A stretch of DNA of 64,000 nt from Paracoccaceae bacterium (GTDB taxonomy: Bacteria > Pseudomonadota > Alphaproteobacteria > Rhodobacterales > Rhodobacteraceae): contig JAPPHA010000009.1 of the NCBI GenBank assembly GCA_028874915.1, positions 1 to 64,000 of the forward strand, written 5' to 3'. How positions within the stretch are numbered: position 1 is the first letter of the stretch; each line of letters starts with the position of its first letter. The translations under genes and the position numbers were made by a program. Shown here piece by piece: positions 17,907 through 26,120 of the stretch. The notes beneath the pieces were generated by a model that made no database searches, was not told the origin of the DNA, and was given only the letters and a program-made list of their open reading frames with translations.

Positions 17907-20264
17907 ATGAAACGGTCGACTGATCTACCGCGAAAACGTCCAATGCCCGCGCAAGCGTCCGGAAATCCCCAGCGTGGGATCATGATCAGGACGACTCCTG
18001 ACGACCAGGGGCTCGTTCAGCTTCCAGCATTGGCCCCACACCTCAGATTTCATGATATCGACAAACATAAGACGCTGATCGTTTCCGAGTCTTTCAATAC
18101 AATTCTCAATGGCGAACTCTATCGCGATCTTCTACCGCTGCTTGATGGTCGGAATTTTCTAAATGAGATTGTCAAGACCCTTGAAGGCGCCCATGCCCCT
18201 ACCGATGTTCTTGCCGCCGTGATCTCACTTTCCACCAAGGGCTATGTCGTGTCAGCAGAACATGGAATGGAACAATGCCAGGCGGCCTACTGGTCGTCGC
18301 TTGGCGCATCGCCACGTTGGGTCGAACAACGGTTGGAGGAATCGCAAGTTTCGGTTGACGGTGAAAGAGGTCGGCTCACCCGGCATCTTGACGCAAACGG
18401 AATCAAATTGACAGACACTGACCCCGAACTCACTATCGTCGTTTGTAACGACTATCTTGACGCCCATATCGCCGACGTGAATCGCCGTCAGATTGACGCG
18501 AGAGCGCCTTGGATGCTCATACGTCCGTGCGGAATGGAGGCGTTGTTCGGCCCTGTCTTCCGTGCGGACAGGCGGGGACCCTGCTGGGATTGCCTGGCCT
18601 ATCGCATGCGCAACCACCAGGAAGTTCACAGCTTTCTACGCAGCGTTAAGGGCGAAGAAGCTGCATTCAGGCCGTTCGCGGCTCATTCCAACGTCTTGGA
18701 GGCCTTGTTCGGGCTGATTGGGGCGGAGATCGCCAAATGGTTGATCCTGGGTACGGCGGCCCGGATTCATGACCACGCGATCGCAATGAATATCGGTACA
18801 TTTGAGAGTTCGCAGCATCTGGTCACGCGCCGTCCACAGTGCCTGACCTGTGGCGACAGTGCCTTGCGTCGCTCCGATCGGCAGCCAGTTCCATTGCGTC
18901 TGAGACCGAGTCCCAAAGTTCATCGTAACAGCGGCGGTGCCCGCATAGTTGCACCAGAAGCCACGTTGGCAAAATACCGTCACTTGTTGAGCCCGATCAG
19001 CGGTGTGGTGACCTGGCTGTCACGCACGACTGATGAGACAGATTCCTGGCTTCATGTTTATTGGGCAGGAAACAATCTTGGTATGAGAAACCGGACATTG
19101 AGTTCACTCCGGCGCAGCTTGCGCAGCAAGAGCGCCGGAAAGGGCAGCACGCGAGATCAAGCCAAGGTCAGCGCTTTCTGCGAAGCGGTCGAGCGATATT
19201 CAGGGGCGTGCCATGGTGACGAGATCCGGACCCGCCAGCGATTTGTCGATTTTGCCAAAGGAGACGATGCCATCCACCCCAATGACGTACAGCTGTTCAG
19301 CGATCTTCAGCTTGACAATGCGAATGGCATCAATGCCACAGGCCACCCGTACAACATCGTGCCGCCTCGTCTCAAACCCGACACCGAAATTGACTGGACG
19401 CCGGTGTGGTCGCTTACGCAGCAGCGGCATCGCTATCTGCCGACGTCCATGCTCTACGGCATGTCCGCGGAACAGCGCGGTTCCACGGACTTGATCGCCG
19501 ACTCCAACGGGTGCGCCGCCGGAAACACCGTGGAAGAGGCCATCCTGCAGGGATTTTATGAACTTGTCGAGCGCGATGCATTTGCAATTTGGTGGTATAA
19601 CCGGTTGCGGGTGCCAGCTGTCGATCTCTCGAGCTTCGACGACTGGTATCTTCAATTAGCTTCGGACCACTATGCCCGCCGTGAGCGGGATCTGTGGGTG
19701 CTCGACGTCACTTCGGACCTCGAAATCCCCACGTTCGTGGCGGTCTCACGCAGACCGGACGCCGAAACCGAAGACATCATTTATGGCGCCGGAGCCCACG
19801 CCGACCCGCGCATCGCGGCACTGCGCGCGGTTTCCGAATTGAATCAGTGCCTGACGTGGCTGCCACGTCCGGGACAGGTACGCGACGGCCAGCCCGTGAT
19901 CGATGATCCACTGGCTCTTTGGTGGTGGAAAACAGCTCGACTCGCTGATTGCTCATGGCTGGCACCTGCTGCAGACGAACCGCACCGAACGGCTTCGCAG
20001 TATCCGGTTGTGGAAACGACGGACACGCGCGACGATGTCGAAGATTTCCGCCTCCGGGTCGAGGCCAAAGGTATGGAGTTCCTGGTTTTGAATCAGACTC
20101 GTCCCGACATCGGCCTGCCTGTAGTTCGTGTCATTGTGCCGGGAATGCGGCATTTCTGGGCCAAGTTGGCGCCCGGGCGACTGTATGATGTGCCCGTCAG
20201 GATGGGCGTCCGCATGCACCCTCTCGCGGAAGCCGATTTGAATCCCGCACCCGTCATTGCGTGA
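17907..20264 (+). CDS. Fused E1-like leader-binding / YcaO cyclodehydratase (TOMM synthase)
   Basis: 785 residues; starts at 17943 and 17982 are also possible. Residues 1-340 are the E1-like (ocin-ThiF) partner: a winged-helix-type N-terminus for leader binding and two zinc-type Cys pairs, CWDC (226-229) and CLTC (312-315). Residues about 345-785 are YcaO: ATP/Mg motifs SAFCEAVERYSG (422 on), SNGCAAGNTVEEA with FYELVERDAFAIWW, and AVSELNQ. Such fusions use ATP to cyclise Cys/Ser/Thr side chains to azolines. The C-terminus ends NPAPVIA, a reduced form of the usual proline-rich PxPxP end. It probably acts on the Cys-Cys-Cys core of the precursor at 21529. Confidence 0.92.
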   Translation: MKRSTDLPRKRPMPAQASGNPQRGIMIRTTPDDQGLVQLPALAPHLRFHDIDKHKTLIVSESFNTILNGELYRDLLPLLDGRNFLNEIVKTLEGAHAPTDVLAAVISLSTKGYVVSAEHGMEQCQAAYWSSLGASPRWVEQRLEESQVSVDGERGRLTRHLDANGIKLTDTDPELTIVVCNDYLDAHIADVNRRQIDARAPWMLIRPCGMEALFGPVFRADRRGPCWDCLAYRMRNHQEVHSFLRSVKGEEAAFRPFAAHSNVLEALFGLIGAEIAKWLILGTAARIHDHAIAMNIGTFESSQHLVTRRPQCLTCGDSALRRSDRQPVPLRLRPSPKVHRNSGGARIVAPEATLAKYRHLLSPISGVVTWLSRTTDETDSWLHVYWAGNNLGMRNRTLSSLRRSLRSKSAGKGSTRDQAKVSAFCEAVERYSGACHGDEIRTRQRFVDFAKGDDAIHPNDVQLFSDLQLDNANGINATGHPYNIVPPRLKPDTEIDWTPVWSLTQQRHRYLPTSMLYGMSAEQRGSTDLIADSNGCAAGNTVEEAILQGFYELVERDAFAIWWYNRLRVPAVDLSSFDDWYLQLASDHYARRERDLWVLDVTSDLEIPTFVAVSRRPDAETEDIIYGAGAHADPRIAALRAVSELNQCLTWLPRPGQVRDGQPVIDDPLALWWWKTARLADCSWLAPAADEPHRTASQYPVVETTDTRDDVEDFRLRVEAKGMEFLVLNQTRPDIGLPVVRVIVPGMRHFWAKLAPGRLYDVPVRMGVRMHPLAEADLNPAPVIA

Positions 20265-20274
20265 CAAGACAACC

Positions 20275-21393
20275 ATGGACGTATTCACGACCATTACGCA
20301 AACCCAGGATCGTCTCGCCGAAGAGGGCGGCACGATGGGTGACTTGCTCGGACATTTTCGCAACAGGATTTCACCGATTTTGATTGGTGAACCGGAATGG
20401 GAGCACATACTCGAACGCGCCAGAACGCTCCCGATTACGTTCGGTGCCCTTCCCTTCGGCTTTGAACTCCCACTGCATTCGCGCAGGCCCGTAGCAGACT
20501 TCGGTGTTTCTCTGGCGAGCGGAACTCTACCGGCGGCGTATTTCCGCGACCGGGTACGAGTCGACACGACGGATGCGACCGCAAGAGCGATTACCCTGCT
20601 TCTCGGGCAGATGGACTCCGAAGAATCATGCCTGCGTGACATCGTCGGCCGCAAGTTGATGCTGGAATACGACATTGGTTCGGCTCGACAAGAAGACGGT
20701 TCCGGTCCGGGAATGTTCCTGAGACCGGGAGAACGACCGATCATCGGCGGCGGCGGGCAGGTGAACGATGTCGCCACGGTTGTCGATGCGCTCGTAACCT
20801 GCGTCGGCTGGACAATGACCAAGGCCGAGAGAAAGACCATCGAACGCGTTTACATGGCGCAACCGAGCGATACGCGCCTGGATTCATTCGGTGTTTTCCC
20901 GTCTCGTTCCCGGGCAATCCGCCTGGCGATCATGGGATTCAAATCGCGTTCAGAAGTCTGTTCCTATCTTGATCGCACGGGTTGGCCAGGTCAGATCCCG
21001 GCTGTGAAATCCGTAATTGACCGCTTCATGGACCGTGCAATAGTCGTCAGGATCGGAATCAACATTGACGTTCAGGAAACAGGTATCGGTCAGACACTTG
21101 GTCTCACGCTCATTGTAAAACAAAGATACACAAAGGATTCACGATACTGGCTCGACGACCTCACCGATTGGGATCCATTCTTGGCGGCCCTGAGCCAAGA
21201 GGACATAGTCGTTCAGGAAAAGCTCCCGGCTCTCGCCGACTGGGTTTCGAAACCGACAATGATCTTTGCAAAGTCTGGTCGCTTCGTACTCCTGCGAGGA
21301 ATTCACCACATCAAGCTGGTCGTTTCCGGCAATCAGTTGCGAAAAGCCAAAGCCTATGTGTTCATGGTGCTTTCCGGAGCGATCGAAAACTGA
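20275..21393 (+). CDS. Unrecognised protein co-transcribed with the YcaO gene
   Basis: 372 residues from ATG 20275, ten bases after the YcaO stop (a TTG at 20257 overlapping that stop is an alternative). No signal peptide or membrane helix. Recognisable traits are LPITFGALPFGFELPLHSRR, VADFGVSLASGTLPAAYF, IVGRKLMLEYDI and SFGVFPSRSRAIRLAI, with a C-terminal FAKSGRFVLLRGIHHIKLV. I cannot assign a family. It does not show the R-R-S-x-R start of SagB-type azoline dehydrogenases. Position in the YcaO operon makes a tailoring, chaperone or substrate-handling role likely; no dehydrogenase is seen elsewhere, so an oxidative role is worth testing. Confidence 0.7.
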   Translation: MDVFTTITQTQDRLAEEGGTMGDLLGHFRNRISPILIGEPEWEHILERARTLPITFGALPFGFELPLHSRRPVADFGVSLASGTLPAAYFRDRVRVDTTDATARAITLLLGQMDSEESCLRDIVGRKLMLEYDIGSARQEDGSGPGMFLRPGERPIIGGGGQVNDVATVVDALVTCVGWTMTKAERKTIERVYMAQPSDTRLDSFGVFPSRSRAIRLAIMGFKSRSEVCSYLDRTGWPGQIPAVKSVIDRFMDRAIVVRIGINIDVQETGIGQTLGLTLIVKQRYTKDSRYWLDDLTDWDPFLAALSQEDIVVQEKLPALADWVSKPTMIFAKSGRFVLLRGIHHIKLVVSGNQLRKAKAYVFMVLSGAIEN

Positions 21394-21528
21394 CGGAAAC
21401 ATCAAATGAAAGCGAATGCCCTCCGGACGTCCCTGCCCAGGGACGCCGGAGGGCTGTTCAAGACCTGGAAAGATGCGGAATCGAATTGTTGTCCCGTATC
21501 GTGACCGGTGTCTCGCCAGCAAACCGGA

Positions 21529-21780
21529 TTACCAGCAGCAGCAAAGACCGGCGGAGATTGCTTCGAGCTGTTCCTCGGTGATGTTCGGGTCTGGCGGCAA
21601 TGCAAGGTGTACCGTTTGCATGTCGCTCTCGTGAACCTTGATAGTCATGGAATCGGGAATCGAGATTCCCAACTCTTCACAGATGGTAGATTTCGGATCT
21701 GCAAGAAGTTGTCGCCTGAACTCAGTGTCCACCGAGGACTTCTCAACAATCTGCCGCAGCATTTCGTCGCCACTTCTCAC
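21529..21780 (-). CDS. NHLP/proteusin-type TOMM precursor peptide, core ending LCCCW
   Basis: 83 residues from GTG 21780 (a second GTG at 21783), seven bases after AAAGGAG; the longer open frame to 21924 has no such site. Leader pattern: LRQIVEKSSVDTEFRRQLLA, DPKSTICEELGISIPD, TIKVHESDMQTVHLALPP, EEQLEAISAG, all typical of nitrile-hydratase-like leader peptides. The last residues are SAGLCCCW: a probable cleavage after Ala-Gly and a tiny core with three adjacent Cys and a terminal Trp. Substrate for the YcaO enzyme (Cys to thiazoline) and, by inference, for the halogenase (Trp). The C39 exporter would remove the leader. Convergent with the YcaO operon. Confidence 0.88.
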   Translation of the reverse strand: MRSGDEMLRQIVEKSSVDTEFRRQLLADPKSTICEELGISIPDSMTIKVHESDMQTVHLALPPDPNITEEQLEAISAGLCCCW

Positions 21781-22113
21781 CACAACTCTCCTTTTTCTTT
21801 GAGGCCGATGGCAAATAAACCCCAACCACAGCCTACGACGCAATCTGTGCGATTTCAATCCGAATTCGCCAAAATATTCTGGGCTACACCTGCAATCCGG
21901 CAGCACAAGCATCTGAAAAACCAACCTTGAACGAAACCGCCACGCGGTAGTTTCCCGGGGCTCCGTTTCGTCATTGAGATTGAGGTTCGATCAGGGCTGA
22001 TCAACTCCACCGTCTGCCTCCGTTCCGGCTTGGCCGGCGTTGTCCTTTCCCCGTTGACGGACCGCCGGCAGATGGGCCGGCGGCGCACCGTCCCGACCCG
22101 GGGGAGATCGTCA

Positions 22114-22988
22114 GTGACCCAGTCCAACGGCAGGAAGGTCGAGACTGTCACGCCGCTTCGCCAGCGGATGATCGACCAGATGCGCATGGCCAACCTGGCC
22201 GACGACACGCAGAATGCCACCTTCTTCGAGAGTCGCCGACCGGCCAGACACACCCGCCAGTCGCCGGATCGGCTCGATGCCGAACAGGTCCGGGCCTGGC
22301 TCAAGGGGCGGATCGACTGCGGACTCAGACCGCGCTCGACAGACGTGGCTCTCGCGGCCCTGAAGTTCCTGTACCGCGATGTGTTGCGGCGCCCGGAACT
22401 TGTCGAGGGACTCCGCAACCGGAGAATCCCGCGAACGCCGCCGAGCCACCTGGAGGTCGCGGAGGTCGAACGCCTGTTCCTGGCAACGCCCAACCTCGCA
22501 GTGCGATGCTCACGGCCTGCGCCGCGGGGCTTCGCATCTCCGAAGTCGTCGGTCTGCAGATCACCGAAATCCGCGCCGACCGCCGACTGCTCCACATCCG
22601 TGCCGGGAAAGGCGGAACCGGGAGAATGGCGTCGCTGCCGCCCGGAATGCTCAAGCATCTTCGCCGTAACTGGACAAGCCTCTGCCCCCGGCCGAAGACC
22701 TGGCTATTCTACGGCTCTTCACCGGAAGAGCCAATCAAGGCGGCCACCCTGCGCAGGGCTTTCAATGCCGCCCGGGACCGGGCCGGGATCGACCAAGGCA
22801 CCAGCTTCCATGCATTGAGGCATAGCGCCGCCGCTCACTGGCATGAGCGCGACGGCGGCATCGATATCATCCAGGATGCGGTCGGACATCGCAATTCCGA
22901 CACGACGCGCGCCTACGCCCGCGCCACGGGCAAGATGTTCGAGGCCCTCAATCACCCGGTCTCCGGCTTCAGCCTCCTGAACGCCTGA
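22114..22988 (+). pseudogene. Tyrosine recombinase (XerC/D-like) pseudogene, single frameshift
   Basis: GTG 22114 opens an N-terminal SAM-like domain (VTPLRQRMIDQMRMANLADD, LDAEQVRAWLKGRIDCGLRP, VALAALKFLYRDVL). Near 22500 the reading must shift frame to continue LTACAAGLRISEVVGLQI, IRAGKGGTGRMASLPPG, SFHALRHSAAAHWHERDGG, VGHRNSDTTRAYARATG to TGA 22988. Catalytic Arg (GLRISE), Lys region, His-x-x-Arg (HALRH), His (GHRN) and Tyr (RAYAR) are all visible, so one small deletion inactivated it. It lies inside the RiPP cluster, between the precursor and export genes. Confidence 0.88.
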
Positions 22989-23349
22989 GCCGTGGCGTCC
23001 GACCGGGCCGGCGTGGCGGACATCGTCCGCCGCGCCCCCGATGACGTTCGACAAAGTGTTGTCGATGAGATTCGACGCGGGCTTTGCTTACGAGAAGCAT
23101 TGCGAAACCGCCGTACCTGTGCTCCGGCCATGAGATCGGATGGATCGTTGTTCTGTGCCCTCACGAACGACCACGGTAATCGACCGCTATGCATGCTGTC
23201 AGAGATTCCCCAAGAGCCATCAACCACGAATTCGGCTCAGACAGTTTCGGCCGTCAATATCGCGGGTCTACGGAGGATTCGCTTCGTTCGCCGCCAGGAA
23301 TGGTTTGAATCGCCGGAGCCTCCTGCCACCCACACGGGACGACGGCGAC
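22989..23349. other. Spacer without gene
   Basis: About 360 bases downstream of the integrase relic with no supported frame; may be the remainder of the inserted element. Confidence 0.4.
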
Positions 23350-25755
23350 CTATGGCGAGTGCGCATCCGTTTTCCGATCCGCCACGATCAGCAGTGCCGG
23401 CAAGAGTGTCACGTCGGCAATGAACGCAAATCCGATAATCGTTGCGGTCAAGACTCCGACCTGTGCGGTGGGAACGAACGGCGAAAACACAAAAATTAGA
23501 AAACCGGCGACCAACACAACCGTCGTCGTGAACAGAGCCCGGCCGGCAGTGTCAAAGGCGTAACGCACTGACTCTTCTGGGGGCAGTCCGAATTCACGCC
23601 GCGCACGGCGGTACTTGCTGAGAAAATGAACCGTGTCGTCCACGACAATCCCGACAGTCATCGCCACCACCACAGATAGTGAAAGTCCCACGAGTCCTAC
23701 GGTCAACCCCCAGATGCCAAAGCCCATGACGGCAGGAATCAAATTGGGAACGATGCTGATCACACCCAGGCGCAGGGATCGCAGAGCAAAGAGAAGAATG
23801 GCGGAGATTGCGAGGAGCACAACGATCGTCCCGACCAGCATCGCGCGGATGTTTCGCTGCCCGATATAGGCGAACAGGGCGGCCGGGCCCGTGCTGTTGA
23901 CGCCAGCGACATGCGGCGCGTTTTCCGCAAGCCAGGCCTCGGCCTGCGCATTCAGGTCAAGCACATCCTGAGAATACAATGTCTCCGCCGATATCGTAAC
24001 CCGGGTGGCCGATCGGGATCGGTCGATCTGATTGTTCAGGTTCAGACCCAGCGGAAGCGACAGTTCGTAGAGCAGCAAATACTGGGCCGCCAGATCCTGG
24101 GTTTCCGGAATTCGGTAGGCGGCAGGATCGTCACCGTGCATGCTCATGTTGAGTTGCCGAAACGTATCGGTGATAACCGCGACATGGCGCACGGGCGGCT
24201 GTTCCCGATACCAGTCCGCGAAGTTCGCAACCTCGGCAAGGAAACTGGGGTCAGTGACGCCGCCCTCGAAGGATGCCTCCAGAGAGTACTCGAGCAGGGT
24301 ATTGCCGCTGAGGTGCTCGTCCATGAAATCCGTGTCTTGGCGAAACTCGACGCTTTCGTCGAAGAAGTGGACCAGCACATCGTTAAGCTCGTTGCGTGGG
24401 ATGGCCAAAATCATCACGGGCACAATTGCCGCCCACACCCACAAGAAGGTCTTTCTTTGGCGAATCACAAAATCTGCCACGGCGTTCATTGTCGGTCCGG
24501 GGAGCCGGAGTTCTCTTGCGGCACGAACGGGGAGGAGCGAAAGCAGGGCCGGAAGAAAGGTGACAGAGAGAATAAACGAAGCAGCAATGCCCAAAGTGAC
24601 GAAGTTGCCGAGATCACGGTAGGGCGGGACTTCGGAAAAGTTCATGCTCAAGAATCCGAGCGCCGTCGTGAGGCTCGCAAGAAAAACGGGATGCAGGTTG
24701 AGCTTGATAGATTCGATGATGGCATCATTCTTGGAATTCCCTGCACGCAGGCTCTGCTGCACAGCCACAAGCAGGTGCACGCAGTTCGCCACGACAATCA
24801 TCAGTACGATTGTTGGCGCCGGCGATACCGGTGGGGAAAAAGGCAGGCCGATCCAAACGCCCATTCCCACAGACACGAAAATGGAAAAGACGATAACCAG
24901 CCCGGTCGCCGCCACACCCGCCCAACTCCGGATCAGGACGCCAAGAACGACGGCCATGAGAAGAAGGCTGGCGGGCAGGAAGATCTTCTGGCTGCTGATC
25001 GACGCTTCAACAAACGTCTGGTTGATCATAACCGAGCCGACGATTCGAATGTCGACGTCGGGAAACCGGTTTTCGGCCTCAACCGCCGTTGACCTGGCGA
25101 ATTCGGCGACCTCGGCCACGGCCCCCAGCACGCCCTCCTCCGGTAGTTCAACGGTAACGTTCACGACACTGACGTCGCCGTTCCTGGCCAGAATACTCCC
25201 TGCGATACGCGGATCGGTTAAGGCGATCGTTCGGATTCGTGACCGCGCGGCCTCCTCGGCGAGTTCCTGCGAATCGACAAGATCCCGCACATACAAATCG
25301 TCGCCGTCGGCCGTCGTGTGCTGAAAATTGGCAATCGAGTCCACGCGCCTCGAATACGGCGTATTCCAAGCGGCCTCCGTGAGCCAGACAACGGCCGAGA
25401 GGGCACTTTGCGAAGTGGCGTTTCCGTCGTCCGGAACAATCAGGAACACGATGTTCTCGTTCTTCCCGTAGGTATCCTCCAGTGCTTCCAGTGCCAGGAG
25501 CTGGGGATTGTCGTCATCAAAGAAGATGCGGTAGTTGGCGGAGAATTCGAGCCGGGTGATACCGCTCGAAGCAATCGCAACCAGAACCAATGTGATCACG
25601 ACGACGAGCCAGCGGTTCGCAAGCACCCGTTCGGCAAATCGTTTGGCGAAGGGTTCGCCGCCCGGGTCGCGTTTGTCCACGGAACTGCCGCCGCTAAATT
25701 CGAAAGAGTTCGGCGCCAAGTGGCGCGTCAAGAATCGACAGCACCGACGTGTCAT
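23350..25755 (-). CDS. RND/MMPL-family exporter permease
   Basis: 801 residues from ATG 25755; a GTG at 25680 is an alternative. Two repeats, each one leading helix, a large periplasmic loop and five to six helices: first repeat VLANRWLVVVITLVLVAIAS then FLPASLLLMAVVLGVLIRSW; second repeat KTFLWVWAAIVPVMILAIP then VVVAMTVGIVVDDTVHFLSK, the last being the conserved RND helix-4 region with paired Asp for proton relay. MMPL-type RND proteins in Gram-negatives move lipids or hydrophobic products and usually pair with a LolA-like lipoprotein-sorting protein; such a gene is at 34427. It lies beside the NHLM exporter genes on the same strand. Confidence 0.88.
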   Translation of the reverse strand: MTRRCCRFLTRHLAPNSFEFSGGSSVDKRDPGGEPFAKRFAERVLANRWLVVVITLVLVAIASSGITRLEFSANYRIFFDDDNPQLLALEALEDTYGKNENIVFLIVPDDGNATSQSALSAVVWLTEAAWNTPYSRRVDSIANFQHTTADGDDLYVRDLVDSQELAEEAARSRIRTIALTDPRIAGSILARNGDVSVVNVTVELPEEGVLGAVAEVAEFARSTAVEAENRFPDVDIRIVGSVMINQTFVEASISSQKIFLPASLLLMAVVLGVLIRSWAGVAATGLVIVFSIFVSVGMGVWIGLPFSPPVSPAPTIVLMIVVANCVHLLVAVQQSLRAGNSKNDAIIESIKLNLHPVFLASLTTALGFLSMNFSEVPPYRDLGNFVTLGIAASFILSVTFLPALLSLLPVRAARELRLPGPTMNAVADFVIRQRKTFLWVWAAIVPVMILAIPRNELNDVLVHFFDESVEFRQDTDFMDEHLSGNTLLEYSLEASFEGGVTDPSFLAEVANFADWYREQPPVRHVAVITDTFRQLNMSMHGDDPAAYRIPETQDLAAQYLLLYELSLPLGLNLNNQIDRSRSATRVTISAETLYSQDVLDLNAQAEAWLAENAPHVAGVNSTGPAALFAYIGQRNIRAMLVGTIVVLLAISAILLFALRSLRLGVISIVPNLIPAVMGFGIWGLTVGLVGLSLSVVVAMTVGIVVDDTVHFLSKYRRARREFGLPPEESVRYAFDTAGRALFTTTVVLVAGFLIFVFSPFVPTAQVGVLTATIIGFAFIADVTLLPALLIVADRKTDAHSP

Positions 25756-26120
25756 GGCCTGGCGTCAATAACGGCGTCGTCTCGCCACGGATCCGAAGAC
25801 ACCTGGTGCCGGCCACACAGGCCCCGTGCTCCGAACCGACTGGAATCAATGTCAGATTGATCAAAGTGTCCGCCGTGCGCCGCAACAAAAACTGGAGGTC
25901 AATACCTGGAACGATAAGTTCGGCCCGAATTCGCTGTCAAGGATCTTGTGACGGGCAGGCAAAATTCATGACGTGGACAGAGCTGGTCTGCGGAGACAGA
26001 CGACTGCAGCAAGATTTCGGGCAAAAAAAGCGCACGCCACCGGCCTGCAGCGATACCTGCCTGACCCATACGTCGGGAACGGTTGCGTTTCTGGAAAGTC
26101 TGCCCGTCCGAATACCTGAT
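25756..26120. other. 365-base intergenic region
   Basis: No supported gene between the RND exporter and the NHLM exporter genes; probably contains the exporter permease promoter. Confidence 0.4.
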
